33,251 bases of DNA from an archaeon (GTDB lineage Archaea; Thermoproteota; Nitrososphaeria; Nitrososphaerales; CADDZS01). The first letter of the stretch is position 1. The number at the start of each line of letters is the position of its first letter. This document shows, in pieces, positions 22,723-30,710 of the stretch. The DNA lies in the NCBI GenBank assembly GCA_029850555.1, contig JARCRS010000100.1, positions 1-33,251 of the forward strand, in the 5' to 3' direction. Under the pieces are notes generated by a model. That model made no database searches. It was given only the letters and a program-made list of their open reading frames with translations, and was not told where the DNA came from. A program made the translations under genes and the position numbers.

Positions 22723-23973
22723 ATGAGTGAAAGTGCCGCCAAAGTCCTAGAGTCAGCTGCCCAAAAATACGCGTCAGAGGCGATAAGATTTGACTCTCAG
22801 GGAGCTCGTGGAATGGCTATCAAGAATTATCAGAACGCTATTCAAACCCTTGTTCAGCTTGCCCAGCTTTATCCAGATTACAAACTCAATCCGATGTACC
22901 TTCAACGGGCGCAGCTCTATCAAGAGCGAGTGAAAGCACTGCAATCTGCACATGGAATCGAACCTCCAAGTGATGAACCTGATTTCGGACTAGGCAAGTT
23001 TACCTTCAGCAAGCCAGCAGCTCCAGCATCTCCTGCGCCGGTGTCCACCACATCAAGTGCCAATGCAAAATCACCTCAAGTCGTTCAGCAATTAAAAGCA
23101 AACTACAACGATCTGATAATGAAGGAGAAGCCAAGTATCAAGTGGGATGAAGTAGTCGGACTGGAAGATGCTAAGAAAGCTTTACGAGAATCTATCATAT
23201 TTCCAGTCCAGAGACCTGACCTGTTTCCACTAGGATGGCCTCGAGGCTTGTTGATGTACGGACCTCCAGGATGCGGGAAGACACTGCTAGCAGCTGCAAC
23301 TGCATCAGAAATTGACAGTTACTTCATCACCGTGGACGCAGCCTCAATAATGAGCAAGTGGCTCGGCGAGGGAGAAAGGAATGTAGCGAAACTTTTCAAC
23401 TCGGCGAGAAAATTGTTGGATGAAGACGCGAAATCGGTCATTGTCTTTATTGATGAACTAGATTCAATTCTTGGCTCAAGGACAAACGAAGTAGGAGGCG
23501 AGGTCAGAGTCCGTAACCAGTTCTTGAAAGAAATGGACGGAATTGCAGACAAAGGAAGAAACCTTCACTTGTACATAATCGGTGCGACAAACAAGCCCTG
23601 GTCCCTTGACTGGCCCTTCTTGAGACGTTTCCAGAAAAGAATCTATGTACCGCTCCCAGACATCCGAGCTAGGATGCAAATGTTGAGACAATACACCGCT
23701 CCTCTCAAAATGGACATTGAGCTAAGGCTCGATGATTTGTCCAAAATGACGGAAGGTTACTCAGGTTCGGACATGAGAGATATTTGCCAGTCGGTTCAGC
23801 TGAGAGTAGTCTCAGAGCTGTTTGATTCGGCAGGCGCAAACGACAAGGACACCCAGCCCAGAGCTATAGATCTAAACGACTTCAAAGAGGTTTTGAGAAA
23901 CAGAAGGCCTAGCGTTTCGCAAGAAATGCTTAGAGGCTATGTTAACTGGGCCGAGAATTTCAAAGCTCTTTAG
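22723..23973 (+). CDS. cdvC: CdvC, Vps4-type AAA+ ATPase
   Basis: The protein has 416 residues from the preferred start. It has an N-terminal three-helix MIT domain (about 1-75, with AQKYASEAIRFDSQGARGMA and YLQRAQLYQERVKAL), a Pro/Ala/Ser linker (about 90-120) and one AAA+ domain. Walker A is GPPGCGKTLLAAATA, Walker B VIVFIDELDS, the sensor region IIGATNKPWSLDW, and the arginine-finger region FLRRFQKRIYVPLPD. The helical lid has MTEGYSGSDMRDICQS. It hydrolyses ATP to pull ESCRT-III subunits out of filaments, with the MIT domain binding the linker of the CdvB-like protein. It follows the two ESCRT-III genes on the same strand after a 152-nt spacer. Its stop overlaps the stop of convergent aspS (23970-23973). 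Confidence 0.93.
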   Translation: MSESAAKVLESAAQKYASEAIRFDSQGARGMAIKNYQNAIQTLVQLAQLYPDYKLNPMYLQRAQLYQERVKALQSAHGIEPPSDEPDFGLGKFTFSKPAAPASPAPVSTTSSANAKSPQVVQQLKANYNDLIMKEKPSIKWDEVVGLEDAKKALRESIIFPVQRPDLFPLGWPRGLLMYGPPGCGKTLLAAATASEIDSYFITVDAASIMSKWLGEGERNVAKLFNSARKLLDEDAKSVIVFIDELDSILGSRTNEVGGEVRVRNQFLKEMDGIADKGRNLHLYIIGATNKPWSLDWPFLRRFQKRIYVPLPDIRARMQMLRQYTAPLKMDIELRLDDLSKMTEGYSGSDMRDICQSVQLRVVSELFDSAGANDKDTQPRAIDLNDFKEVLRNRRPSVSQEMLRGYVNWAENFKAL

Positions 23974-25283
23974 GGCTTTAGTCTCTCGGGAGTACGCGGG
24001 AAGAGTGAAGCCTCTTTCACGTTTTCTATCCCCAGAATCTGCTTAGTTAAGCGTTCGATGCCGAGTGAGAATCCTCCGTGGGGAGGAACGCCGTACTTGA
24101 AGTTCTCCGTGAACCACGCAATCTCAGATTCCGTCAGACTCTTCAACCTCACTTGTTCCATGAGTTTTTCGTACCTATGCTCGCGCTGTCCTCCCGAAGA
24201 TAACTCTAGCCCGCGATACACGAGGTCAACAGATCTAGCCCATGTGGGATCGTCATCTACTCTCATGACGTAGAACGGTTTAACATTGAACGGAAACCGA
24301 TTGATGAAGAAAAAATCGTGACCCGTCTTCTCAAGCATGTGCTTTGCAAGTGTCTGCTCGGCCTCTCGATTCAAATCCTCGCCGAAGGGAACTTGCTTTC
24401 CATACTCCTTTAGAATATCGTAGATTTGGGGGAAACGAACCTCCGGAAAAGGAGTAGTTGGCTTTTCCAATTTCCTTTCGAGAAGCTGTAGCTCATCCTT
24501 ACAATCGCTAGATATTTTTCCCAAGGCATGAGCGACGAGTTGCTCTTCTACTCGCTCGGTATCCATTTCATCAGTTATGAAACTTAGTTCAACGACGACG
24601 CTTCTATGCTCAGACAGATGATTTGGCGTACGAGACATTTCGGCCCTCCAGTTTGGGCCGAACTCAAACATCTTGTCAAAACCAGCAGCCATTGTGAGTT
24701 GCCGGTGAAGCTGGATATCCTGTCTCAAAGATGCTGGACTACCATAATAATCGATTTTGAAAACTTCAGAGCCTCCTTCGCTGACTCCGCCGATGATCGA
24801 AGGAGTCGATACCTGAATGTATCCGTTTTGTCGGAGCCATTCCTCCAAACTTTCGATTAACTTTGCCTGGATCCTGAACACTGCAAGATTTTTTGGATTG
24901 CGTAAATCCAAAGTTCTCCAGTCGAGTCGAGTGTCTAGTTGAGTGTCAGCTGCTCCAGTGATATCGATTGGGAGGGGAGTAGCTGACCTGCTCAGGAATG
25001 TAATTGCCTTTGGCTGAACCTCAGGTCCGATCTTAGCGAGCTGTTTTTCGGGAACAATACCCGAAACTGAGATTACATCCTGCAGGTTAATTTTGTCCGT
25101 TGCTTGCACAAGTTCTTCGGGCGAGTTTTTCTTGTGAATAGTGACTTGCGCGATTCCTGTTCTGTCGCGAACTATCACGAACCTCAAATTGGGCAGTTCC
25201 TTTACATTTTCGACCCAACCAGCGATTGTAACTTGCTTCCCTTTATGATCTAAAAGTTCGCTAGCATAATGAGTTCTGATCAA
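23970..25283 (-). CDS. aspS: Aspartyl-tRNA synthetase, archaeal type
   Basis: The 437-aa class II synthetase has an N-terminal OB-fold anticodon domain (residues 1-100, VTIAGWVENVKELPNLRFVI) and the catalytic core. Motif 2 is FEFGPNWRAEMSRTPNHLSE. Then come GLELSSGGQREHRYEKL and motif 3 GGFSLGIERLTKQILG. Motif 2 is somewhat unusual (WRAE and NHLSE where FRAE and RHLxE are common). At the position of Trp26 of the discriminating Thermococcus enzyme, as I align it (GWVW), this protein has Glu (GWVE). Relaxed charging of tRNA-Asn is therefore possible, but that is inference. It starts with ATG at 25283 and converges on cdvC with overlapping stop codons. Confidence 0.93.
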   Translation of the reverse strand: MIRTHYASELLDHKGKQVTIAGWVENVKELPNLRFVIVRDRTGIAQVTIHKKNSPEELVQATDKINLQDVISVSGIVPEKQLAKIGPEVQPKAITFLSRSATPLPIDITGAADTQLDTRLDWRTLDLRNPKNLAVFRIQAKLIESLEEWLRQNGYIQVSTPSIIGGVSEGGSEVFKIDYYGSPASLRQDIQLHRQLTMAAGFDKMFEFGPNWRAEMSRTPNHLSEHRSVVVELSFITDEMDTERVEEQLVAHALGKISSDCKDELQLLERKLEKPTTPFPEVRFPQIYDILKEYGKQVPFGEDLNREAEQTLAKHMLEKTGHDFFFINRFPFNVKPFYVMRVDDDPTWARSVDLVYRGLELSSGGQREHRYEKLMEQVRLKSLTESEIAWFTENFKYGVPPHGGFSLGIERLTKQILGIENVKEASLFPRTPERLKP

Positions 25284-25376
25284 AGATGGAACACTCGTTT
25301 CGATAAAGTAGCGTAAATCTTGCTATGAAGGTATCGATTGGAACTATCAAAGCGCAAGTAATGCGCGACTGGCTTT

Positions 25377-25886
25377 TTACTGCCTCTCGAATTCTACCAT
25401 TAGGTCCATTCCCCGGGATTCCTGGAGAATTTTTCCAATCATAGTAGTGTCGTGAGGAAAACGCTCTGTCTTTCGGCCCGGGATAACAACTTTGGTTAGC
25501 TTACTTCCGTCAGGGAGCCAAGCTGTATTAACGTTCGCTATTCTGACAGGAAAGAAAAGATCTTCCAGAGCTTTCTTATCTGTAGTGTCTGCTTCCGTTA
25601 ACCAAACCTTTCCGCCCAATATGACTTGGAGACTCTTTTGCAAAGAAGGATCGCGTCGTAGCGGGGCGAGAGAGCCTGGCTCGAGAACTAGAAGATAATC
25701 CTGGTCCACCTGTTCGGCCTTGACGAGATTTATCTTTGAGATTTCCTGGTTTTTTTCTGAAGCCTTTGTCAGCTTGATTGACACTTGAATATCGGCATCG
25801 CTCAGCTGACCCGATTTGAGTTTCGCATCACACTTTGGACATAGAACGCCTGTACGGGCATCAAAGGAGCAAATAGGAGTCTTCAA
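25377..25886 (-). CDS. Zn-binding, putative KH-type RNA-binding protein of archaea
   Basis: The 169-aa protein opens with a conserved cysteine arrangement, PICSFDARTGVLCPKCDAKL (C6, C16, C19), likely a zinc site. A central alpha/beta region follows with LRRDPSLQKSLQVILGGKVW, and then a C-terminal block with ANVNTAWLPDGSKLTKVVIP. The end resembles archaeal proteins described as Zn-ribbon/KH or NusA-like transcription-related factors, conserved in TACK archaea. A role with RNA or RNA polymerase is plausible but not shown. It starts with TTG at 25886; no in-frame ATG precedes the cysteines. ACTTATC about 15-20 nt upstream could be a TATA element, giving a leaderless transcript. Confidence 0.65.
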   Translation of the reverse strand: MKTPICSFDARTGVLCPKCDAKLKSGQLSDADIQVSIKLTKASEKNQEISKINLVKAEQVDQDYLLVLEPGSLAPLRRDPSLQKSLQVILGGKVWLTEADTTDKKALEDLFFPVRIANVNTAWLPDGSKLTKVVIPGRKTERFPHDTTMIGKILQESRGMDLMVEFERQ

Positions 25887-26052
25887 AACTAAACATGAGA
25901 TAAGTATGTTTCAATCTAAAAAGGTAGTGGCTAGTCTTTGTCTCTCGGTTCTCTTTCCGGGAAAAAGTCAGATCATTTTACAACGCTGCTACGAGGCGGA
26001 AAGCAAGCCTCATGACGATAATCGTTCATCTGATTTCGACTTTCGATATATT

Positions 26053-26241
26053 TCATTCCTTGGTTGGAAGAACTTTTGATTCGATTAGTGCATTGCAGAT
26101 ATCTTCAACGCGAGAGTAAATAGCATTCACAATGAGAAAGACACCAATTAAGAATCCGAATAGCGTTATTGTTAACGCCAAAACTGGTGATGCAATTGGA
26201 AGGCTTTGCCCATATCGACCTTGGTTTGCGCAGTCGCCCAA
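26053..26241 (-). CDS. Small single-pass membrane protein (uncertain)
   Basis: A 62-codon frame starts at a TTG (26241) directly after the stop codon of the permease relic. It has one clear membrane span, ASPVLALTITLFGFLIGVFL, and a charged C-terminal tail ending LPTKE. There is no ATG and no good ribosome binding site, so translation might once have depended on the gene upstream. It may be part of the decayed permease locus or a real small partner protein. Confidence 0.35.
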   Translation of the reverse strand: MGDCANQGRYGQSLPIASPVLALTITLFGFLIGVFLIVNAIYSRVEDICNALIESKVLPTKE

Positions 26242-26629
26242 CTAGACAGGAGAAGCAGCAGATCCCTGCTCTCTTGAAACCTCTTCAATAGAGTCTGTCC
26301 TGAAACCAGTGTAGACAGCTAAATAATGGAAGACTAGAACAATTACTGCTGCGATTATTGTGTCGGTAGGGAACGAGAGGAAGGATAGTGTGTCTACTCC
26401 GAACGAGCCGTAGAACGAGAGTAGATAAATCGCGAAGAACAGCCCAAGCAACCCAGTAGCCACCTTTCATTAGCTTCTTTCCATAGTCTTTTGCAAGTTT
26501 CTGAGTCACTGCACTCAATCCAAATATCAAAACGACAAAAGCAACACAGTATATTACAAAGTTATTGCTCCAGTTAGCCAACAGCGCCTGCGTATCAAAA
26601 ACGCCGAATTTTTTTGAATTAGGGCACAA
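26242..26629 (-). pseudogene. C-terminal relic of an APC-family permease with a frameshift
   Basis: Two overlapping minus-strand frames together match the C-terminal quarter of the intact permease on the other side. Frame one has FVIYCVAFVVLIFGLSAVTQ then KLAKDYGKKLMK; frame two continues VATGLLGLFFAIYLL and ends HYLAVYTGFRTDSIEEVSRE. The intact protein has YGILAVTHKNDV in the matching first stretch and FYFWSVSSGYRTEEIEQM at the matching end. A single extra G at about 26464-26466 (AAAGGTGG) explains the shift. About 400 N-terminal residues are missing. The homology is my own visual alignment. It is transcriptionally divergent from the intact copy. Confidence 0.7.
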
Positions 26630-26666
26630 TCTAACGAATTCCTATAATCTAAACACTACCCTCTAC

Positions 26667-26675
26667 TTTATATAA
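26667..26675 (+). promoter_or_regulatory. TATA box of the APC permease gene
   Basis: TTTATATAA lies 35-43 nt upstream of the TTG start at 26710. It is the best TATA match in the window; transcription would start at about 26697-26700, leaving a leader of about 10 nt. Confidence 0.6.
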
Positions 26676-26709
26676 TCCTCCCCGGCCGTAAACAGCGAAG
26701 GCGGGCGAA

Positions 26710-28392
26710 TTGTCTCAAGCAAGCGAAGGCAGCGACCAGAAACTAAGGCGTGCACTGACGACGACGGATCTTCTTATGTTGAGCTTGGGCGGGATCATAG
26801 GATCGGGTTGGCTCTTCGCTGCTGCGGGCGCATCAACGCTTGCAGGTCCTGCCGCCATATATTCGTGGATAATCGGCGGACTGATCGTGCTCGTAATAGC
26901 TCTGGTATTCGCAGAGTTGGGTGGAATGATTCCGCGGTCTGGAGCCATCGTGAGGTACGGCGGGTATTCTCACGGCAGTTTTGCTGGGTACATGTTCGGT
27001 TGGGCGTACTTCCTGTCGGCCGTCTCCGTTCCTCCGATCGAAGCTGAGGCTGTGATAACTTATGCCGGGACTTATGTCGGTGGGTTGGTCTACCCGAACG
27101 GAGTGCTGACGGGCGAAGGAATCATTCTGGCAATGCTGTTGACTGCGATTTTCTTCGTCTTGAACTACGTAGGAATCAGGGTGATGGGGAAGGCAAATAC
27201 GGGAATTACGTGGTGGAAACTCATAATTCCAGCGGTTACAATAGTCGCGCTATTCGCTGTTGGGTTCAACGCGTCCAACTACTCGTTAGCCACTGGATTC
27301 ATTCCGTACGGTTGGCCCGCTGTCTTCTCCTCAATTTCGCTTGCGGGAATAGTCTTTTCTTACTTGGGTTTCAGGCAGGCTCTCGATTACGGAGGTGAGG
27401 CCAAGACCCCACAAAGATCTGTGCCCGTGGCCACTATACTTTCAGTACTAATTGGTATAGTTCTCTACACATTGTTACAAGTTGCGTTCATTGGCCACGT
27501 TATCTGGCCTACCGGCGTCACTCCAGGCAACTGGTCGGCCCTTTCTGGTCCAATAATAACGGCACCCTTCGCCACAGCTGCATCGGCAGCCGGCTTGGTT
27601 GCGCTCACTTATGTCTTGTATGCAGACGCATATATCTCACCCTCAGGCACCCTCAACGTATACCTTGGTACGTCGCAGAGAACCCTATACGGTCTTGCGA
27701 CTCTAAGATCGTTACCAAAGTCCCTGACGAAGATTCACGAGAGATTTAGGATCCCGGTCCTTCCACTGGTGATATCTGTGCTTGTAGGATTCATTTTCTT
27801 TGCACCCTTTCCCAGCTGGTACAAGCTTGTCGGGTTCATATCGAGTTCAACCGTGTTCACCTACATCGTCGGCGGCTCTGCCCTAATGGTCTTCAGGAAG
27901 CATGCGCCCGAACTCAAAAGGCCCTTCAGACTGGGTGGTTCCGGAGTAATAGCGCCAATCGCGTTCATAGGAGCTTCCCTCATAGTCTACTGGTCAGGGT
28001 GGCCTATCGTTGGCTACGTGGCTGCTGCGATATTCCTTGGCCTCGTCGTGTACGGTATCTTGGCCGTTACCCACAAGAATGACGTGATCAACATCTTCAC
28101 CAAGCAGGCGCTAAAGGCTGGTGCCTGGGTTCCTGCTTACATTGTTTCACTCGTAGTTCTGTCCTACTTGGGCGAGACGGACTACGGAGGGATAGGCGTT
28201 CTGAATTTTCCGGTAGATTTCGTGGTCGTAATAATCGTCGGTCTGATCTTTTACTTCTGGTCCGTGAGTTCAGGTTATAGGACAGAGGAGATAGAGCAGA
28301 TGTTAGCTCGAGGCAGCCAATTTCTAGCGCAGAAATCCCCTGAAGGTGGCCCCGCGAGCCAGAAGAGCGGAGAACCCCAAACAAAAAAATGA
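26710..28392 (+). CDS. APC-superfamily amino acid permease
   Basis: The 560-aa integral membrane protein has about 12-14 hydrophobic spans. It begins with the APC signature TTTDLLMLSLGGIIGSGWLF, the GxG(I/V)xGxG-type loop that binds the substrate carboxylate, followed by GPAAIYSWIIGGLIVLVIAL then VFAELGGMIPRSG. A polar C-terminal tail (EEIEQMLARGSQFLAQK) is cytoplasmic. It imports amino acids or related compounds, probably coupled to a cation gradient; the substrate is unknown. The TTG start at 26710 fits the TATA box 35-43 nt upstream. Its codons look richer in G and C than those of several neighbours, which could reflect expression level or a different origin. A decayed relative lies on the opposite side of its promoter. 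Confidence 0.9.
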   Translation: MSQASEGSDQKLRRALTTTDLLMLSLGGIIGSGWLFAAAGASTLAGPAAIYSWIIGGLIVLVIALVFAELGGMIPRSGAIVRYGGYSHGSFAGYMFGWAYFLSAVSVPPIEAEAVITYAGTYVGGLVYPNGVLTGEGIILAMLLTAIFFVLNYVGIRVMGKANTGITWWKLIIPAVTIVALFAVGFNASNYSLATGFIPYGWPAVFSSISLAGIVFSYLGFRQALDYGGEAKTPQRSVPVATILSVLIGIVLYTLLQVAFIGHVIWPTGVTPGNWSALSGPIITAPFATAASAAGLVALTYVLYADAYISPSGTLNVYLGTSQRTLYGLATLRSLPKSLTKIHERFRIPVLPLVISVLVGFIFFAPFPSWYKLVGFISSSTVFTYIVGGSALMVFRKHAPELKRPFRLGGSGVIAPIAFIGASLIVYWSGWPIVGYVAAAIFLGLVVYGILAVTHKNDVINIFTKQALKAGAWVPAYIVSLVVLSYLGETDYGGIGVLNFPVDFVVVIIVGLIFYFWSVSSGYRTEEIEQMLARGSQFLAQKSPEGGPASQKSGEPQTKK

Positions 28393-29438
28393 TTCGCGCA
28401 GTCGGCAGCGTGTATGAGCGCCCTCTGAATTGAACAGGCTTGATCATCGGCAGATTTCTTGTGATCCAACGGGCGTCTGAAAAGCATTTTAGCCGCTCTG
28501 GGCTGACATGCTTCAGACCCAAAATGAGGACAGAAACTGGAGTTCGCTACCCTCCCAACTCTTGATTCTAAAAGGTAGACGACTTGCTACGCTGATTCAG
28601 CGAGCAGGAGTTCCGAGCTCGCGGCAAGCGCGGCCAAAGATTCTGGAATTAGAGCGTTTGTCGAGAAACTGACCTATTCAAGAGGATGGTTTTCCAGAAT
28701 CGGAAATGGGTCAATCATCCTAATATTTACAAAAGAGAATCCAACGATAAAGCATTACATCCAATCCGAGCTACAAACATGACCTATTTGCGCAAAACCT
28801 GGATGTTAACTTTAGCAGCTTCTGACTTTGATGTTTCGACAGCATTAACAGTAGTTCTACTGGTATTTGGAGGAGGACTCCTACTCATACGGGAAAAGCG
28901 CGTTTTCTCTAGTATCTTATGAGTCCCGAGAGCGTACTTAGCCTTGGCCAGGTGTTTAAGCCCAACGCTTATTGAGCAATTGTGTGGCAGTCTTGGGCCT
29001 TCAATTCTCCGATGGTTTTGCTCTGAAAGCGCAAATGATTTGGATGACACCTTTGGTCCTTGATTTCGAATTGGCCGAAAAAGTAGAGTCTACATAGAGT
29101 GAATATCAACCTCCCCAGTCTGTCTCTAACAAAGATCAACAGAATCGAAAATAGGCATTTAGAAAGTAAGTGCAACTATCACGGAGTTGGATAGTACTCC
29201 GATGCTTCTCAAAATCTCCGAAGAGAGACCAACCAATATTCGCATTTGATCCTTCTCTATGACTTTGAGAAATGAAAAGCATAGAATCAGATCTCGAACG
29301 CACCGTAATGCTAACTGAGCCTGGGTGACGTATCAGTAATATTGCGAAGCATAAATCGGGCAAATTAAGATTTCTGCAAGTTGGCTTTTGTCTAACTCGT
29401 ACCTTGCCTAAAGACGAAGGCTGCTGACCTGAAAACAC
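28393..29438. other. About 1 kb without a convincing gene
   Basis: Several frames of 60-140 codons exist on both strands, but none has a recognisable domain. The least unlikely is a plus-strand 47-codon frame from 28779 (MTYLRKTWMLTLAAS, then one hydrophobic span, ending at 28922). Structured parts are a nested inverted repeat at 28471-28520 (GGGCGTCTGAAAAGCA against TGCTTCAGACCC, with AGCC/GGCT inside) and a hairpin CGGAGT/ACTCCG at 29182-29201. The first could end the permease transcript (about 80 nt past its stop), but no T-run follows. Confidence 0.45.
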
Positions 29439-29966
29439 CTAAAAATAAATCCCAAGAGTCATAAGAGTCACTACAATCAAAAGCATCACAACCATAGAGG
29501 AAGTCACCGAATTTATCGCCCTGACCGTGGCTTCCACTTCTTCCTTGACATCTTGGAGTTTCACCAATGAATTTTCTCTTGAAACATTCGAATCTTGTAG
29601 ACTTTGTTTCATGAATTTCGTCGCCAATGGCAAGATCACTCCAAGTGTAAGAATAATCCCGACTAGCCCGATTACTGCTCCAATCGAGATGAAAATCAGA
29701 TTCCAGCCAGTAGGCATACGAGAAGTATCGATAGAGCTAACGTATCCGAAAAGGAAAGTTCCAGCCAATACCGTTGAAATTGATGCGCCACCAATAATTT
29801 TTGAAAACGTGGGGAGAAAAGATCGATAAAATGGTATCTTCTGATCTTGAGGCGCGAATCGAAGCGACGGATAAATGGCAAACACAAATGCGGCAGAAGA
29901 GCCCAGCCAAGTCATAACCGAAGCGACATGCCACATCAGCAATATTGGCAATCCAATGTCCGCCAA
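29439..29966 (-). CDS. Four-TM membrane protein (CopD/DUF2269-like)
   Basis: The 175-aa protein has four predicted membrane spans: PILLMWHVASVMTWLGSSAA, FSKIIGGASISTVLAGTFLF, FISIGAVIGLVGIILTLGVI, and MVVMLLIVVTLMTLGIYF at the end. The first span with WHVASVMTWLG resembles small CopD- or DUF2269-type membrane proteins, in which the His may bind a metal or heme; this is a weak hint. A charged loop (KFMKQSLQDSNVSREN, then KEEVEATVRAI) separates spans three and four. It starts with TTG at 29966. It is divergent from the helical/SPFH gene pair. Confidence 0.65.
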   Translation of the reverse strand: MADIGLPILLMWHVASVMTWLGSSAAFVFAIYPSLRFAPQDQKIPFYRSFLPTFSKIIGGASISTVLAGTFLFGYVSSIDTSRMPTGWNLIFISIGAVIGLVGIILTLGVILPLATKFMKQSLQDSNVSRENSLVKLQDVKEEVEATVRAINSVTSSMVVMLLIVVTLMTLGIYF

Positions 29967-30135
29967 GTTTGGCTCTAAGCTAATAAGGTCTTAACAGCCC
30001 GTTTTGATGTTTTTGTCATCTTCATTTGAGGATCAAGTCACCTGTTGGTCATGGAAATCCGTATATCCACTGATCTCAAGAACAAGTCTAAGAAGGAATA
30101 AAACTCGGGAAATTAAATCTGTAGGAGTAGTTTGA

Positions 30136-30678
30136 ATGTCCACCACCGATACAAATCCGGATGTCAGGGCACAGATTGAAGCAAACCGCGGTATTGCAAA
30201 AAATCTCGAGCTTTTGATTCCGGGTCTCCATGGATACAGGGCGCTAGAGGATGTTAGGGCCGCCGACAGCATTGTGAGAAATCAAGTGTCAGATAAGCTT
30301 GACCAGTGCAAATCAAATTTAGAGGATCTGCGCAGCCAAATGGTAGCAAACAATGATTTCACTAATCTCACAAACGTGGGCTCGCTGATAGCTCAGGTTC
30401 AGCAGATCAGCGGCGAAGTGCGTCACTCGCAACAGGGATATTCTGGATTCGCTGCTAACATCAAAATTGATCAGGGAAAACTGAACAAACTCTACGAATA
30501 CGATTATGATTTCGTCTCTTCTGCCCTTGCCCTTCAAGGCAAGACTTCGATAGCCTATGACCCCATGGCTCCAAATTCTGTCCAGACTACTCTTTCTGAT
30601 ATTTCCAATGCGTTGCGTACGTTAAAGCAAGCATGGTCAGTTCGCATGGAAGCAGTTGAAAGCGTTTTGCTAAAATAA
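30136..30678 (+). CDS. Helical protein paired with the SPFH gene
   Basis: The 180-aa protein is helical and soluble, with coiled-coil-like stretches (VSDKLDQCKSNLEDLRSQMV, NVGSLIAQVQQISGEVRHSQ, DISNALRTLKQAWSVRMEAV). It has a single Cys and no signal peptide. I do not recognise its family by name. A clear Shine-Dalgarno (GGAG at 30124-30127, 8 nt before the ATG) and a possible TATA-like AATAAAA at about 30098-30104 precede it. The next gene, an SPFH/zinc-ribbon protein, starts 32 nt downstream, so the two are probably made together and may form one complex. Confidence 0.75.
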   Translation: MSTTDTNPDVRAQIEANRGIAKNLELLIPGLHGYRALEDVRAADSIVRNQVSDKLDQCKSNLEDLRSQMVANNDFTNLTNVGSLIAQVQQISGEVRHSQQGYSGFAANIKIDQGKLNKLYEYDYDFVSSALALQGKTSIAYDPMAPNSVQTTLSDISNALRTLKQAWSVRMEAVESVLLK

Positions 30679-30710
30679 GATGAAGGAATAAGGATAGAGC
30701 GGAAAAACAA

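Noticed and set aside
28097-28522. 141-codon minus-strand frame over the permease end
   Set aside because: Arg/Ser-rich shadow of the permease coding region; the permease frame is clearly real.
28686-28922. 78-codon frame with one hydrophobic segment
   Set aside because: Weak: no ribosome site, no family and a low-complexity hydrophobic end; mentioned only in the description of the gene-poor region.
29136-29438. 100-codon minus-strand frame in the gene-poor kilobase
   Set aside because: No recognisable domain or plausible start context.
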